From JACRIK01 sp040753835 (lineage in GTDB: Bacteria; Planctomycetota; MHYJ01; JACQXL01): 13,609 nucleotides of DNA. Made by a program: the position numbers and the translations under genes. The stretch spans positions 1 through 13,609 of the forward strand of contig JBFMDM010000057.1 of assembly GCA_040753835.1 (NCBI GenBank), written 5' to 3'. Each line of letters begins with the position of its first letter. Within the stretch, counting starts at the first letter, position 1. Positions 1-6,307 of the stretch are shown here, in pieces. Under the pieces are notes generated by a model that had not been told where the DNA came from, did not search any database, and saw only the letters and a program-made list of their open reading frames with translations.

Positions 1-128
1 TTGAGAAACTCTCAGACCCCTTAAAGGCGTCCGACTGGGTGGCCAGCCGCCTGACGGATAAGTCCTACTGCGTCTGGTTCGTGGAGGACGGACAACTGAA
101 ACTGGAAACCCAAATCTACACGGCGTAG
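1..128 (+). CDS. 3' end of an unrecognised gene (partial)
   Basis: An open frame enters from the left edge (codons counted from base 3) and ends at TAG 126-128, giving 41 C-terminal residues that finish in LKLETQIYTA. The piece has a mixed, globular-looking composition with Trp, Cys and Tyr, and shows no transmembrane segment or motif that I recognise. It is on the same strand as the repeat-fibre gene that begins 95 bases later, so both could belong to one phage-derived or surface-structure cluster, but that is inference. The function is unknown. The stop and the reading frame are clear; what is missing is everything upstream. Confidence 0.6.
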   Translation, partial: EKLSDPLKASDWVASRLTDKSYCVWFVEDGQLKLETQIYTA

Positions 129-136
129 ATAATATG

Positions 137-202
137 CACCGCAGAGACGCAGAGAACGCAGAAGTCCTTGTGGACTTTGTGCACTTTGCGTCCTTTGCGG
201 TG
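137..202. repeat. 66-bp imperfect palindrome in the leader of the repeat-fibre gene
   Basis: The stretch folds back on itself about the centre 169/170. The outer arms begin CACCGCAGAG and end CTTTGCGGTG; the inner arms are AAGTCC (162-167) and GGACTT (172-177) around a TTGT loop. Only a few mismatches, G-T pairs and one bulged base near 192 interrupt it. The left arm also has a 9-nt period (CGCAGAG-like units). It ends 20 bases before the ATG at 223. It could be a dispersed REP-like element or a leader hairpin; the sequence alone does not decide. Confidence 0.75.
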
Positions 203-222
203 AAAAAGAAAGCGAGATTTAT

Positions 223-1320
223 ATGGCAAGAATACTTTATGACCGTCTTAACGAGATAAAGAACAAACACCTCAACCCGCAATCGGTCACGGGCGATAAA
301 GTGGCTCCTAACGCCATTGAGGAAAAACACCTTAAAGACGGCTCGGTTACCAGGCGCAAGATTGCCGATGGTATGATTGGCACGGATGAACTGGCTAACT
401 CGGCCGTTACCAGGGAAAAACTGGCCGAGAAATCGGTCACCAGCGAAAAATTGGTTGACCAGTCCGTAACCAATGAGAAACTCTCAGATGGAAGCGTGAC
501 CACGGCCAAAATAGCCGATGGCGCGATTACCACGGCTAAAATCCGGGATGGCGCAATCACCCGTGAAAAGGTCGCAGACCAGAGCGTCCGAACAGAAGAT
601 TTGGTGGACGGCGCAGTAACCAATGCCAAACTCGCGGCTAATTCGGTTACCGCAGCCAAGATTGCAGCCAATGCGGTCGGCTCGTCAGAGATTGCACCTA
701 ATGCAGTTGGCTATTCGGAAATTGCGAACCAGTCCTTAGAGCCGCGCTCCATCAAGACCTTATCCGGCGCACCACCCACACCAGGTCAAGTGCCGGTCTA
801 TGACGAGACCGGTCCAAATTACTGGTGGTTCAAGTGGGCGAGTGTGGCAACAAGGCCGCTTGTGCCGCCAGTTACGAGTGACGAGATACAAGATGCGAGC
901 GTAACTCAAGCCAAACTCGCACCCGGCGTGGGCGGGGACCGCTTCGTATTCGGCACTCTTCTCACCGGCTTTTCCTCGGCAGACGTGCTGTATCTGACCA
1001 ATGTTAGCGCGGATATCCCTTACACACCCTTTGACCTGTCCCCTTGGGTTCCAGAAGGCGCAAAGGCAGTGCTGGTGCAATTGGGGATGTTCAACCAGGC
1101 ATTTGCCACGGGCCGGGCATTCTTCCGGGTCCGGACTAATTCCGAACAGCGCGATGCCCTGGGCGTGGGGCTGGTGCCGGGCGCGAGTTCCCAAGTGGCC
1201 AATCAGGGGATTGTGCCGCTAACCAGCGCGAGAAGCATAGAGTACGCGCTTGAGAGCGTGGGCGGACCGTGGAATGCGGCTCTAACTCTGTGGATTACCG
1301 TGGTTGGATACATTGTATAG
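223..1320 (+). CDS. Decapeptide-repeat fibre-like protein (phage tail fibre or adhesin type)
   Basis: The 365-residue protein has three parts. Residues 1-16 are a short, charged N-terminus. Residues 17-176 are sixteen strictly in-register 10-residue repeats of the type DGSVTTAKIA: Val or Ile at position 2, mostly Thr at 3, Leu/Ile/Val at 7, often D-G or N at 9-10. Residues 182-206 contain a linker GQVPVYDETGPNYWWFKW, which resembles the GQVL-Y-W linkers of phage structural proteins. One further repeat lies near 224-234, followed by a compact beta-rich C-terminal domain (about 238-365). There is no signal peptide or membrane segment. Such repeats are known from phage tail fibres and bacterial surface fibres and probably form a trimeric stalk with the C-terminus as tip. 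The Shine-Dalgarno sequence before ATG 223 is weak. The fibre role is inferred; the repeat architecture is seen directly. A phage origin is possible, but no other phage gene is visible. Confidence 0.75.
   Translation: MARILYDRLNEIKNKHLNPQSVTGDKVAPNAIEEKHLKDGSVTRRKIADGMIGTDELANSAVTREKLAEKSVTSEKLVDQSVTNEKLSDGSVTTAKIADGAITTAKIRDGAITREKVADQSVRTEDLVDGAVTNAKLAANSVTAAKIAANAVGSSEIAPNAVGYSEIANQSLEPRSIKTLSGAPPTPGQVPVYDETGPNYWWFKWASVATRPLVPPVTSDEIQDASVTQAKLAPGVGGDRFVFGTLLTGFSSADVLYLTNVSADIPYTPFDLSPWVPEGAKAVLVQLGMFNQAFATGRAFFRVRTNSEQRDALGVGLVPGASSQVANQGIVPLTSARSIEYALESVGGPWNAALTLWITVVGYIV
271..750 (+). repeat. Sixteen in-frame 30-nt units coding the decapeptide repeats
   Basis: The period is exactly 30 bases over 480 bases and keeps frame throughout. 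At the DNA level the units have diverged (gcggttac, gcgattac, tcggtcac and similar) while the amino-acid pattern holds, so selection has acted on the protein repeat and the array is not a recent tandem expansion. No spacers exist, so it is not a CRISPR array. Confidence 0.85.
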
Positions 1321-1344
1321 GTTGCAAAAGTTACAAAGGTTACC
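1321..1344 (+). repeat. Short 9-nt-period phrase directly after the fibre gene
   Basis: Units GTTGCAAAA and GTTACAAAG, then GTTACC, start on the base after the stop codon of the fibre gene. It belongs to the same loose class of 8-9-nt-period phrases seen at 137-160, 6277-6307 and 13457-13481. No function is evident. Confidence 0.45.
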
Positions 1345-1362
1345 AGGAAACTCATAAACCTG

Positions 1363-1402
1363 TCCCTCACGGGATTCGCTGCTGTTTTCCCGTAGGGATT
1401 CG
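1363..1402 (+). repeat. Two copies of the TCCC-N3/4-GGGA-YTKCG motif
   Basis: Copy one is TCCC(TCAC)GGGATTCG at 1363-1378; copy two is TCCC(GTA)GGGATTCG at 1388-1402. Each is a 4-bp stem with a 3- or 4-base loop followed by TTCG. Two further copies lie in other intergenic regions at 5419-5434 and, on the minus strand, at 9271-9290. It looks like a dispersed intergenic element. Confidence 0.45.
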
Positions 1403-1463
1403 CAGGGCAATGCTTTATGCTATTTGCTCGTTCACCTTTGTATTTATTTGTGGTTGCAATTTC

Positions 1464-1491
1464 TTGACAGAAGCGGGGTTTTTGGTAAAAC
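1464..1491 (+). promoter_or_regulatory. Candidate sigma-70 promoter for the TM2-domain gene
   Basis: A perfect -35 box TTGACA (1464-1469) is followed after 16 bases by TAAAAC (1486-1491), which matches TATAAT at four of six positions. A transcript from here would have a leader of about 55 bases containing the hairpin at 1514-1536. The -10 box is weak, so this is a candidate only. Confidence 0.4.
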
Positions 1492-1513
1492 GCCTGCAGA
1501 ACCTTGAAAAACC

Positions 1514-1536
1514 GGACCGGCCATTATAGCCGGTCC
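1514..1536 (+). promoter_or_regulatory. Leader hairpin just upstream of the TM2 ribosome binding site
   Basis: Perfect 8-bp arms GGACCGGC (1514-1521) and GCCGGTCC (1529-1536) enclose a 7-base AT-rich loop. The hairpin ends seven bases before the AAGGAGG Shine-Dalgarno sequence. There is no T run after it, so it is not an intrinsic terminator. It may stabilise the transcript 5' end or tune ribosome access. Confidence 0.5.
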
Positions 1537-1553
1537 CAAACAAAGGAGGCAAT

Positions 1554-1778
1554 ATGGCGGACAACGTGTCTGATAAAAAGCGGTTGGTAGCCCTCCTGCT
1601 GTGCTTCTTCCTGGGCGGGTTCGGCGCACACAGGTTTTACGTGGGCAAAATCGGGACCGGCATTCTGACCATTGTTACCCTGTTCGGATTCATGGGTATC
1701 TGGCCCCTGATAGATATGATACTGATTATCGTGGGGTCGTTCAAGGACAAGGATGGCCGGAAACTGGAGCAGTGGTAA
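1554..1778 (+). CDS. TM2-domain small membrane protein
   Basis: This 74-residue protein is a complete TM2 domain: a basic N-terminus (DKKR, 7-10), a first hydrophobic helix (about 11-22), the family motif GGFGAHRFYVGK (21-32), then a second hydrophobic region (about 36-61) with the characteristic internal Asp at 54, and a charged tail ending KLEQW. Bacterial TM2 proteins are inner-membrane proteins of unknown biochemical role. ATG 1554 is supported by a strong Shine-Dalgarno sequence, AAAGGAGG, five bases upstream. The gene stands alone between a candidate promoter and an intrinsic terminator, so it is probably monocistronic. Domain assignment is firm; the cellular role is not known. Confidence 0.9.
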   Translation: MADNVSDKKRLVALLLCFFLGGFGAHRFYVGKIGTGILTIVTLFGFMGIWPLIDMILIIVGSFKDKDGRKLEQW

Positions 1779-1813
1779 TCAGGTAATATCGGCATAAAGA
1801 CCAATTGGAAGAG

Positions 1814-1846
1814 GGGGTGTTATCGCAAGATAACGCCCCTTTTTTC
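1814..1846 (+). terminator. Rho-independent terminator after the TM2 gene
   Basis: An 11-bp stem pairs GGGGTGTTATC (1814-1824) with GATAACGCCCC (1829-1839), with one G-T pair, around a GCAA tetraloop, and is followed by a run of six T. The GNRA-type loop and T run make this the clearest terminator in the window. It separates the TM2 gene from leuS. Confidence 0.9.
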
Positions 1847-1882
1847 TTATCCAAACTCATATTCTTGCCGATATACTATAGA

Positions 1883-1911
1883 TTGACATCGGTGTTAGAG
1901 AGTGTTAATTT
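1883..1911 (+). promoter_or_regulatory. Candidate leuS promoter with extended -10
   Basis: TTGACA (1883-1888) is a perfect -35 box. After 17 bases comes TAATTT (1906-1911), a weak -10 preceded by TG at 1903-1904 (extended -10 pattern). The predicted start point, near 1918, falls inside the 32-bp palindrome at 1911-1942, so a protein bound to the palindrome would block transcription. Confidence 0.45.
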
Positions 1912-1942
1912 ACCCCCACACCAATGCATTGGTGTGGGGGTA
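1911..1942. promoter_or_regulatory. Perfect 32-bp palindrome ending two bases before the leuS start
   Basis: The left half TACCCCCACACCAATG is followed by its exact reverse complement, with no mismatch and no spacer (centre ATGCAT). The right arm ends with a GGGGG run at 1936-1940, which is the only purine-rich stretch where a leuS Shine-Dalgarno sequence could sit. The site overlaps the predicted transcription start. It could be an operator for a dimeric regulator, a leader hairpin hiding the ribosome binding site, or a REP-like insertion. Confidence 0.7.
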
Positions 1943-1943
1943 T

Positions 1944-4442
1944 ATGTACGACTTTAAGGCAATAGAATCCAAGTGGCGCAAATACTGGGAAGAACAGGGC
2001 GTGTATAAGACGCCTGTTGAGCCAGACCCAAGGAAGAAATTCTATCTGCTGGAGATGTTCGCCTATCCGTCCGGCGACCTGCACATCGGCCATTTCCGCA
2101 ACTACACGGTGGGCGACGCCTTTTGGCGCTACCAGAAGATGAAGGGTTCGGACCTCCTGCACCCCTTCGGCTGGGACGCCTTTGGCCTGCCGGCCGAGGA
2201 GGCGGCCATCAAGCAGAAACTCCACCCGCGCGACTGGACCGGCAAGAACATCAGCACCTCGCGCCAGACCCTGAAAGACCTGGCCATCAGTTACGACTGG
2301 GACCGCGAGGTCATCACCTATACGCCCGAATATTACAAGTGGACCCAGTGGGTTTTCCTGCAATTATACAAGAAAGGCCTGGCTTACCAGGCCGACTCAT
2401 CCGTCAACTGGTGCCCGTCCTGCAAGACCGTCCTGGCCAACGAGCAGGTGGACAGCGAGAACAAATGCTGGCGCTGCCATTCCGAAGTCGCCAAGCGCAA
2501 CCTCAGGCAGTGGTTCTTCAAGATTACCGCCTACGCCCAGAAACTCCTGGACGGCATAGACAAGTTAGAGCATTGGCCCGAGAACATCAAGGCAATGCAG
2601 AGATACTGGATAGGACGGAGCGAAGGGGTAGAAATAGAGTTCAAGGTTCAAGGTTCAAAGTCCAATGTATCGGTATTTACAACAAGACCGGACACCATCT
2701 ACGGCGTGACCTTTATGGCCATCGCGCCCGAGCATCCGCTGGTCAGCCAACTCACCACGTCAGAACAAAAGAGTCGGGTTGAGGAATACGTTAAAAAGGC
2801 CGCGGCCAAGACCGAGATAGACCGGGCGGCCACGGGCGAAAAGGACGGCGTTTTCACCGGCAGTTTCGCCGTCAATCCCCTGTCCGGCGAGCAGGTCCAA
2901 CTCTGGGTCGCGGACTACGTGTTGCTCCACTACGGCACCGGCGTGGTTATGGGCGTTCCGGCCCACGACCAGCGCGATTTCCTTTTCGCCAAAAAGTATA
3001 ATATACCGGTCAAGGTGGTAATAAGACCAGCAGACCGACAGACCGACAGACCGGCAGACCAGATGACTGAAGCGTTTACCGATGAAGGCACAATGGTCAA
3101 CAGCGGCTCGTTTAACGGTCTTGTCTCCACCGAGGGTATCAGGAAGATAAGCGAGCACATAGAAAAGCAGAGGTTAGGCACGCGCAAGACCTATTACCGC
3201 CTAAAGGACTGGCTTCTGTCGCGCCAGCGCTATTGGGGCGCGCCTATCCCGATGGTTCACTGCCCAAAGTGCGGCGTCCAGCCCGTGCCGGAAAAGGACC
3301 TGCCTGTGCTGCTTCCTGAGGTCAAGGACTATATCCCCAAGGGCCGTTCGCCCTTGGCTGACGAGCCGTCATTTATAAATACAAAGTGCCCAAAATGCAA
3401 CGGTCCGACCCAGCGCGACCCGGATACAATGGATACTTTTGTTTGCTCCTCCTGGTATCACCTGCGCTACGCCGACCCGCGCAATGACAAGGAACCCTTT
3501 GGCAAAGATGCGGTGAACAAGTGGTTGCCTGTGGACTTGTATATCGGCGGGGCTGAGCACGCCTGCGGGCATCTGATATATTTCCGGTTCATCACCAAGG
3601 TCCTCTGCGACCTGGGCTATCTGAAATTTGACGAGCCGGTCAGGCGGCTCTTTAACCACGGAATGGTCCTGGACGAGAAAGGCGAGGTAATGTCCAAGTC
3701 CAAAGGCAACGTCACCTCACCCCGCGAGATAATGGAGGAATACGGCGTGGACGCGGGCCGGGTGGCGATGTTCTTTGCCGCGCCGAGCGAGGCGGAAATC
3801 CTCTGGAGCAAAAACGGCCTGGTCGGCGCCCAGCGCTTTCTTAACCGGGTCTATCAACTGGTCAGCGGAATCGCCACCCTGCCAAACGACGACGTCAGGG
3901 ACACCCGCAGAATCGCCTCGCTGTCCGAGATGGAGGAACTCTACTGCCGCAAGCACCGGACCATCAAGCAGGTGACCGAGGATATTGAAGCCCTGCATTA
4001 CAACACGGCCTTAAGCGCTCTGATGGAACTGGTTAACCACATCTATGAAATCAAGACGTTGCTCAAGCACCCGACCCGCGCGGCTGACTATGCAGCGTTC
4101 AAGGGCATCATCAGGAAGACGGCCGAACGGGTCGTCCTGTTACTCTCGCCTCTAGCCCCGCACCTCTGCGAGGAGATGTGGCAGATGCTGGGCAACAAGG
4201 AAAGCGTGCTGAAGGCGCCTTGGCCGCAGTATAATCCCTCGGCCCTGAAGTTAAAGCAGGTGGAACTGGCCGTGCAGATAAACGGTAAGGTCCGCTCGCG
4301 CATCACGGTTCCGACCGATTCAGCCGAAGAGGATGTCAAGAAGGTTGCCTTGGCCGACGAAAAGGTAAAGGAGATGCTCAAAGGCGCCGCGCCTAAAAAG
4401 GTCATCGTTATCCCGGGACGGCTGGTGAATATTGTGTCCTAA
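1944..4442 (+). CDS. leuS: Leucyl-tRNA synthetase
   Basis: LeuRS charges tRNA-Leu with leucine in the cytoplasm. From ATG 1944 the protein has 832 residues. Seen in order: HIGH at 47-50 in YPSGDLHIGHFRNYT; a zinc-type CPSC/CWRC segment; the CP1 editing domain with FTTRPDT (245-251) and GTGVVMGVPAHDQRDF; SRQRYWGAPIPM; a second zinc-type pair CPKCG/CPKC; then MSKSK at 583-587 in place of KMSKS; and the C-terminal VQINGKVRSR region. The leucine-specific insertion before MSKSK is absent, as in Bacillus-type enzymes. A GTG at 1902 would extend the frame by 14 residues through the palindrome; I prefer ATG 1944 because residues MYDFKAIESKW align with the normal LeuRS N-terminus. No ordinary Shine-Dalgarno sequence is present. 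Odd features are an 8-bp tandem repeat in the CP1 domain (3024-3063) and a 7-bp one at 2640-2660. It converges with the lipoprotein gene, 6 bp apart. Confidence 0.97.
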   Translation: MYDFKAIESKWRKYWEEQGVYKTPVEPDPRKKFYLLEMFAYPSGDLHIGHFRNYTVGDAFWRYQKMKGSDLLHPFGWDAFGLPAEEAAIKQKLHPRDWTGKNISTSRQTLKDLAISYDWDREVITYTPEYYKWTQWVFLQLYKKGLAYQADSSVNWCPSCKTVLANEQVDSENKCWRCHSEVAKRNLRQWFFKITAYAQKLLDGIDKLEHWPENIKAMQRYWIGRSEGVEIEFKVQGSKSNVSVFTTRPDTIYGVTFMAIAPEHPLVSQLTTSEQKSRVEEYVKKAAAKTEIDRAATGEKDGVFTGSFAVNPLSGEQVQLWVADYVLLHYGTGVVMGVPAHDQRDFLFAKKYNIPVKVVIRPADRQTDRPADQMTEAFTDEGTMVNSGSFNGLVSTEGIRKISEHIEKQRLGTRKTYYRLKDWLLSRQRYWGAPIPMVHCPKCGVQPVPEKDLPVLLPEVKDYIPKGRSPLADEPSFINTKCPKCNGPTQRDPDTMDTFVCSSWYHLRYADPRNDKEPFGKDAVNKWLPVDLYIGGAEHACGHLIYFRFITKVLCDLGYLKFDEPVRRLFNHGMVLDEKGEVMSKSKGNVTSPREIMEEYGVDAGRVAMFFAAPSEAEILWSKNGLVGAQRFLNRVYQLVSGIATLPNDDVRDTRRIASLSEMEELYCRKHRTIKQVTEDIEALHYNTALSALMELVNHIYEIKTLLKHPTRAADYAAFKGIIRKTAERVVLLLSPLAPHLCEEMWQMLGNKESVLKAPWPQYNPSALKLKQVELAVQINGKVRSRITVPTDSAEEDVKKVALADEKVKEMLKGAAPKKVIVIPGRLVNIVS
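2640..2660 (+). repeat. 7-bp tandem repeat inside leuS
   Basis: Two TTCAAGG units and a variant TTCAAAG encode part of FKVQGSKSN, just before the FTTRPDT motif of the editing domain. This loop varies in length among LeuRS proteins, so the repeat is probably tolerated there. The phrase is like the intergenic stutters elsewhere in the window. Confidence 0.5.
3024..3063 (+). repeat. Five 8-bp tandem units inside leuS (CP1 domain)
   Basis: Units AGACCAGC, AGACCGAC (twice), AGACCGGC and AGACCAGA follow one another without a gap. They encode RPADRQTDRPADQM, a hydrophilic loop of the editing domain between PVKVVI and AFTDEG. Because 8 is not a multiple of 3, gain or loss of a single unit would break the frame; only changes of three units (24 bp) are neutral to frame. 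Confidence 0.7.
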
Positions 4443-4448
4443 CCGACG

Positions 4449-5354
4449 CTATTTATTAGCCGGAGACGTTTCCAGCAGCGCTTTTACTTCAGGCGGAAGC
4501 ACAATCGGAGCGACCTTGTTATAGTCCGAGTTGGTTACTTCTATTTCGTATTTTATCCTGGCCGTCTTCGGTTCGCTTTCGCGGTCACTGCGGTGTTCTT
4601 CCGGCTTGCCGGGAGGCGCTTTGGGGTCAGTTGGTTCTTCCTCGTCCTCAATGTCGGCGCCGGGCATACCGGGAATATCGCCGCTCAACGTGGCTTCCAT
4701 ATTGAGAGCAGCCCGGGAAACGAAAAAGGTGCCTTTTTCCACCCACATTTTTAACGAGGCATTGCTGAATTTAATATCCATTCCCTGCAGCATAGGATTG
4801 TTTTGTTTGGAGAGTATTTCGTTAAAGGCCTCGGCCTTGACAGACGCCCCGATAAGATAACAAGGTATATCCAGTATTTTTTCCTCGCCGGCAAAGACGG
4901 CGTCTTGTATGTGCTCGCCGTATACCTTGCGCTGGATTTGTTCCAAAGACATCATCATCTCTCTTTGGTCCGGAGGTAAGCGCGTCCACTTCCCGGTCAT
5001 AGGGTCAAGCATAACTACATTCTTGCCGTCTGAATACGTCTCAAAACGCATGCCCATAACCTCGCCGTTTGAGTAGGTGATATCGCCGGATTTACTGATA
5101 TCAAATACAAAACTCAATTTCATCCCCAGCATTTCCACGTCCATCTGCATTTCCGAAGAAACGCTTTTGGCATTGAGCGAGTTTTCCGATGCCTGCTTAA
5201 GAATGCCCTGGGCGTCGGTCGGCGCCGGCGTCTTGGGTGCTTCTTTTGTAACCGGCGCAGGCGCCGGCGCGGCTATCGGCGCGGTTCCGGATTTGCATCC
5301 AGTGAATAACACTGCGGATGCAACCAGGGCGCATAACGGCAGATAATGCTTCAT
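4449..5354 (-). CDS. Lipoprotein of the LolA/LppX-like fold
   Basis: The 301-residue protein starts with a lipoprotein signal (MKHYLPLCALVASAVLFTGC): a hydrophobic core followed by FTGC, so Cys20 is the likely lipidated residue. The Phe at -3 is less usual than Leu. An Ala/Pro linker (25-47) leads into a domain with the look of LppX/LolA-like lipoprotein carriers: ILKQASENSLNAKSVSSEMQ, repeated beta-strand pattern, GKWTRLP (121-127), and a late DYNKVAPIVLPPEVK (278-291) typical of such proteins. A very acidic, Pro-rich insert (about 234-263) interrupts the second half. The start is supported by an AAGGA sequence six bases upstream, with a hairpin at 5370-5384 just beyond. The likely role is envelope lipid or lipoprotein binding; the fold assignment is by pattern only. 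It converges with leuS, 6 bp apart, with no visible terminator between. Confidence 0.75.
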   Translation of the reverse strand: MKHYLPLCALVASAVLFTGCKSGTAPIAAPAPAPVTKEAPKTPAPTDAQGILKQASENSLNAKSVSSEMQMDVEMLGMKLSFVFDISKSGDITYSNGEVMGMRFETYSDGKNVVMLDPMTGKWTRLPPDQREMMMSLEQIQRKVYGEHIQDAVFAGEEKILDIPCYLIGASVKAEAFNEILSKQNNPMLQGMDIKFSNASLKMWVEKGTFFVSRAALNMEATLSGDIPGMPGADIEDEEEPTDPKAPPGKPEEHRSDRESEPKTARIKYEIEVTNSDYNKVAPIVLPPEVKALLETSPANK

Positions 5355-5369
5355 ACTTAATCCTTTCAG

Positions 5370-5384
5370 GGCGCTAAAAGCGCC
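5370..5384 (-). promoter_or_regulatory. TATGGCGC-type hairpin before the lipoprotein ribosome binding site
   Basis: On the minus strand GGCGCT and AGCGCC arms enclose a 3-base loop, preceded by TAT and followed by CTG. The hairpin ends four bases before the AAGGA Shine-Dalgarno sequence. A close relative lies upstream of alaS at 9333-9345. Confidence 0.5.
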
Positions 5385-5418
5385 ATACGACAGATTAGGT
5401 TATTTTTCCCATCCTATA

Positions 5419-5434
5419 TCCCTGTGGGACTTCG
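5419..5434 (+). repeat. TCCC-N3-GGGA-YTKCG motif, third copy
   Basis: TCCC(TGT)GGGACTTCG lies between thiG and the lipoprotein gene, within the presumed lipoprotein leader. See the pair at 1363-1402 and the inverted copy at 9271-9290. Confidence 0.45.
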
Positions 5435-5445
5435 GAAGGGTTCTA

Positions 5446-5474
5446 TATATACAAACACTTTGCTTGTATAACAA
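5446..5474 (-). promoter_or_regulatory. Candidate promoter for the lipoprotein gene
   Basis: Read on the minus strand, TTGTTA (5474-5469) and TATATA (5451-5446) are separated by exactly 17 bases; each matches consensus at four of six positions. A transcript would have a leader of roughly 80 bases containing the TCCC motif and the GGCGC hairpin. The -35 overlaps a small CTTGT/ACAAG inverted repeat (5463-5475). Confidence 0.4.
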
Positions 5475-5499
5475 GAATATCTTTTGGTATTCCGTAGTT

Positions 5500-6276
5500 T
5501 TAACGAAGGATACCTTCTTTAGGAGAGGAAGGTTCAGCCATAAAGTATTTCCTGGTGATGCGGCCGGCCAGGTACGCGGCCCGTCCGGCCTCGCAGGCCT
5601 GTTTCATCGCCCGGGCCATCAGCGCCGGGTCTTTAGCCAAAGCAATGCCGGTATTGAGCAGGACGCCGTCCGCGCCTAATTCCATTGCGACCGCCACATC
5701 CGAGGCCGTGCCCACGCCGGCATCTACAATCACCGGCACCTTCAGACGGCTGATGATTATCTGGATATTCATCGGGTTGGTCAGGCCCAGGCCTGAGCCG
5801 ATAGGCGCGCCCAAAGGCATAACGCAGGCCGCGCCGGCATCCTGCAGGCGCAGGGCCGTAATCAGGTCGTCCGAAGTGTAAGGCAGGACAGTAAAACCCT
5901 CTTTGACCAGCGTTTTGGTTGCTTCTATCAGCCCGCTTAAATCCGGATAGAGCGTCTTTTCGTCTCCGATGACCTCAAGTTTAATCATATCAGACAATCC
6001 CACCTCGCGGGCCAGCCGCGCGGTCCGGACCGCCTCGCCCACGTTGTAGCACCCGGCTGTGTTGGGCAGAATCTTGTACTTCATGGGGTCAATGTAGTCC
6101 AGCAACGACTCCTTGGATTTGTCGGTAAGATTCACCCGCCGGACCGCAACCGTGACGCAGTCCGTGCCGGACGCCTCAAGGGCTTCTTTCATCAACTGGA
6201 AGGTCGGATATTTGCCGGTGCCGACAAACAGACGCGACTTAAACTCGTATTTGCCGATTTTTAACATTTTATCCAT
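5500..6276 (-). CDS. thiG: Thiazole synthase
   Basis: ThiG builds the thiazole phosphate of thiamine in the cytoplasm from deoxyxylulose 5-phosphate, a glycine-derived imine and the sulfur carried by ThiS thiocarboxylate. From the start at 6276 the protein has 258 residues, normal for the family. Seen: SRLFVGTGKYP near the N-terminus, AVRRVN (44-49), PNTAG (71-75), the DMIKLEV segment with the Schiff-base Lys at about 99, LPYTSDD, PIGSGLG, VIVDAGVGTASD and ELGADGVLLNT. A frame extension to 6324 overlaps thiS and looks spurious; 6276 (MDKMLKIG) or the Met three codons later are both plausible, and the second has GGA four bases ahead of it. It follows thiS by 31 bases, a gap filled with a 9-nt-period phrase. 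No terminator was evident after it. No thiF, thiH/thiO or thiE is in the window. Confidence 0.95.
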   Translation of the reverse strand: MDKMLKIGKYEFKSRLFVGTGKYPTFQLMKEALEASGTDCVTVAVRRVNLTDKSKESLLDYIDPMKYKILPNTAGCYNVGEAVRTARLAREVGLSDMIKLEVIGDEKTLYPDLSGLIEATKTLVKEGFTVLPYTSDDLITALRLQDAGAACVMPLGAPIGSGLGLTNPMNIQIIISRLKVPVIVDAGVGTASDVAVAMELGADGVLLNTGIALAKDPALMARAMKQACEAGRAAYLAGRITRKYFMAEPSSPKEGILR

Positions 6277-6307
6277 AATTAATCTGGGAAATCTGTGTAA
6301 GCTGTGG
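6277..6307 (-). repeat. 9-nt-period phrase filling the thiS-thiG gap
   Basis: On the minus strand CCACAGCTT and ACACAGATT are followed by TCCCAGATT and AATT, running from the thiS stop to the thiG ATG. It leaves little room for a Shine-Dalgarno sequence before thiG. It belongs to the same class as the phrases at 137-160 and 13457-13481. Confidence 0.5.

Noticed and set aside
271..750. 30-nt periodic array that might be a CRISPR
   Set aside because: Units follow each other without spacers, keep an open frame and vary at synonymous sites, so this is a protein-coding repeat.
1902..1943. GTG start extending LeuRS by 14 residues
   Set aside because: The extension is read through the palindrome and has no counterpart in LeuRS; MYDFKAIESKW at 1944 fits the family N-terminus.
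1847..1943. T-box leader for leuS
   Set aside because: The gap after the terminator is too short and shows no T-box sequence or specifier stem; only the palindrome is present.
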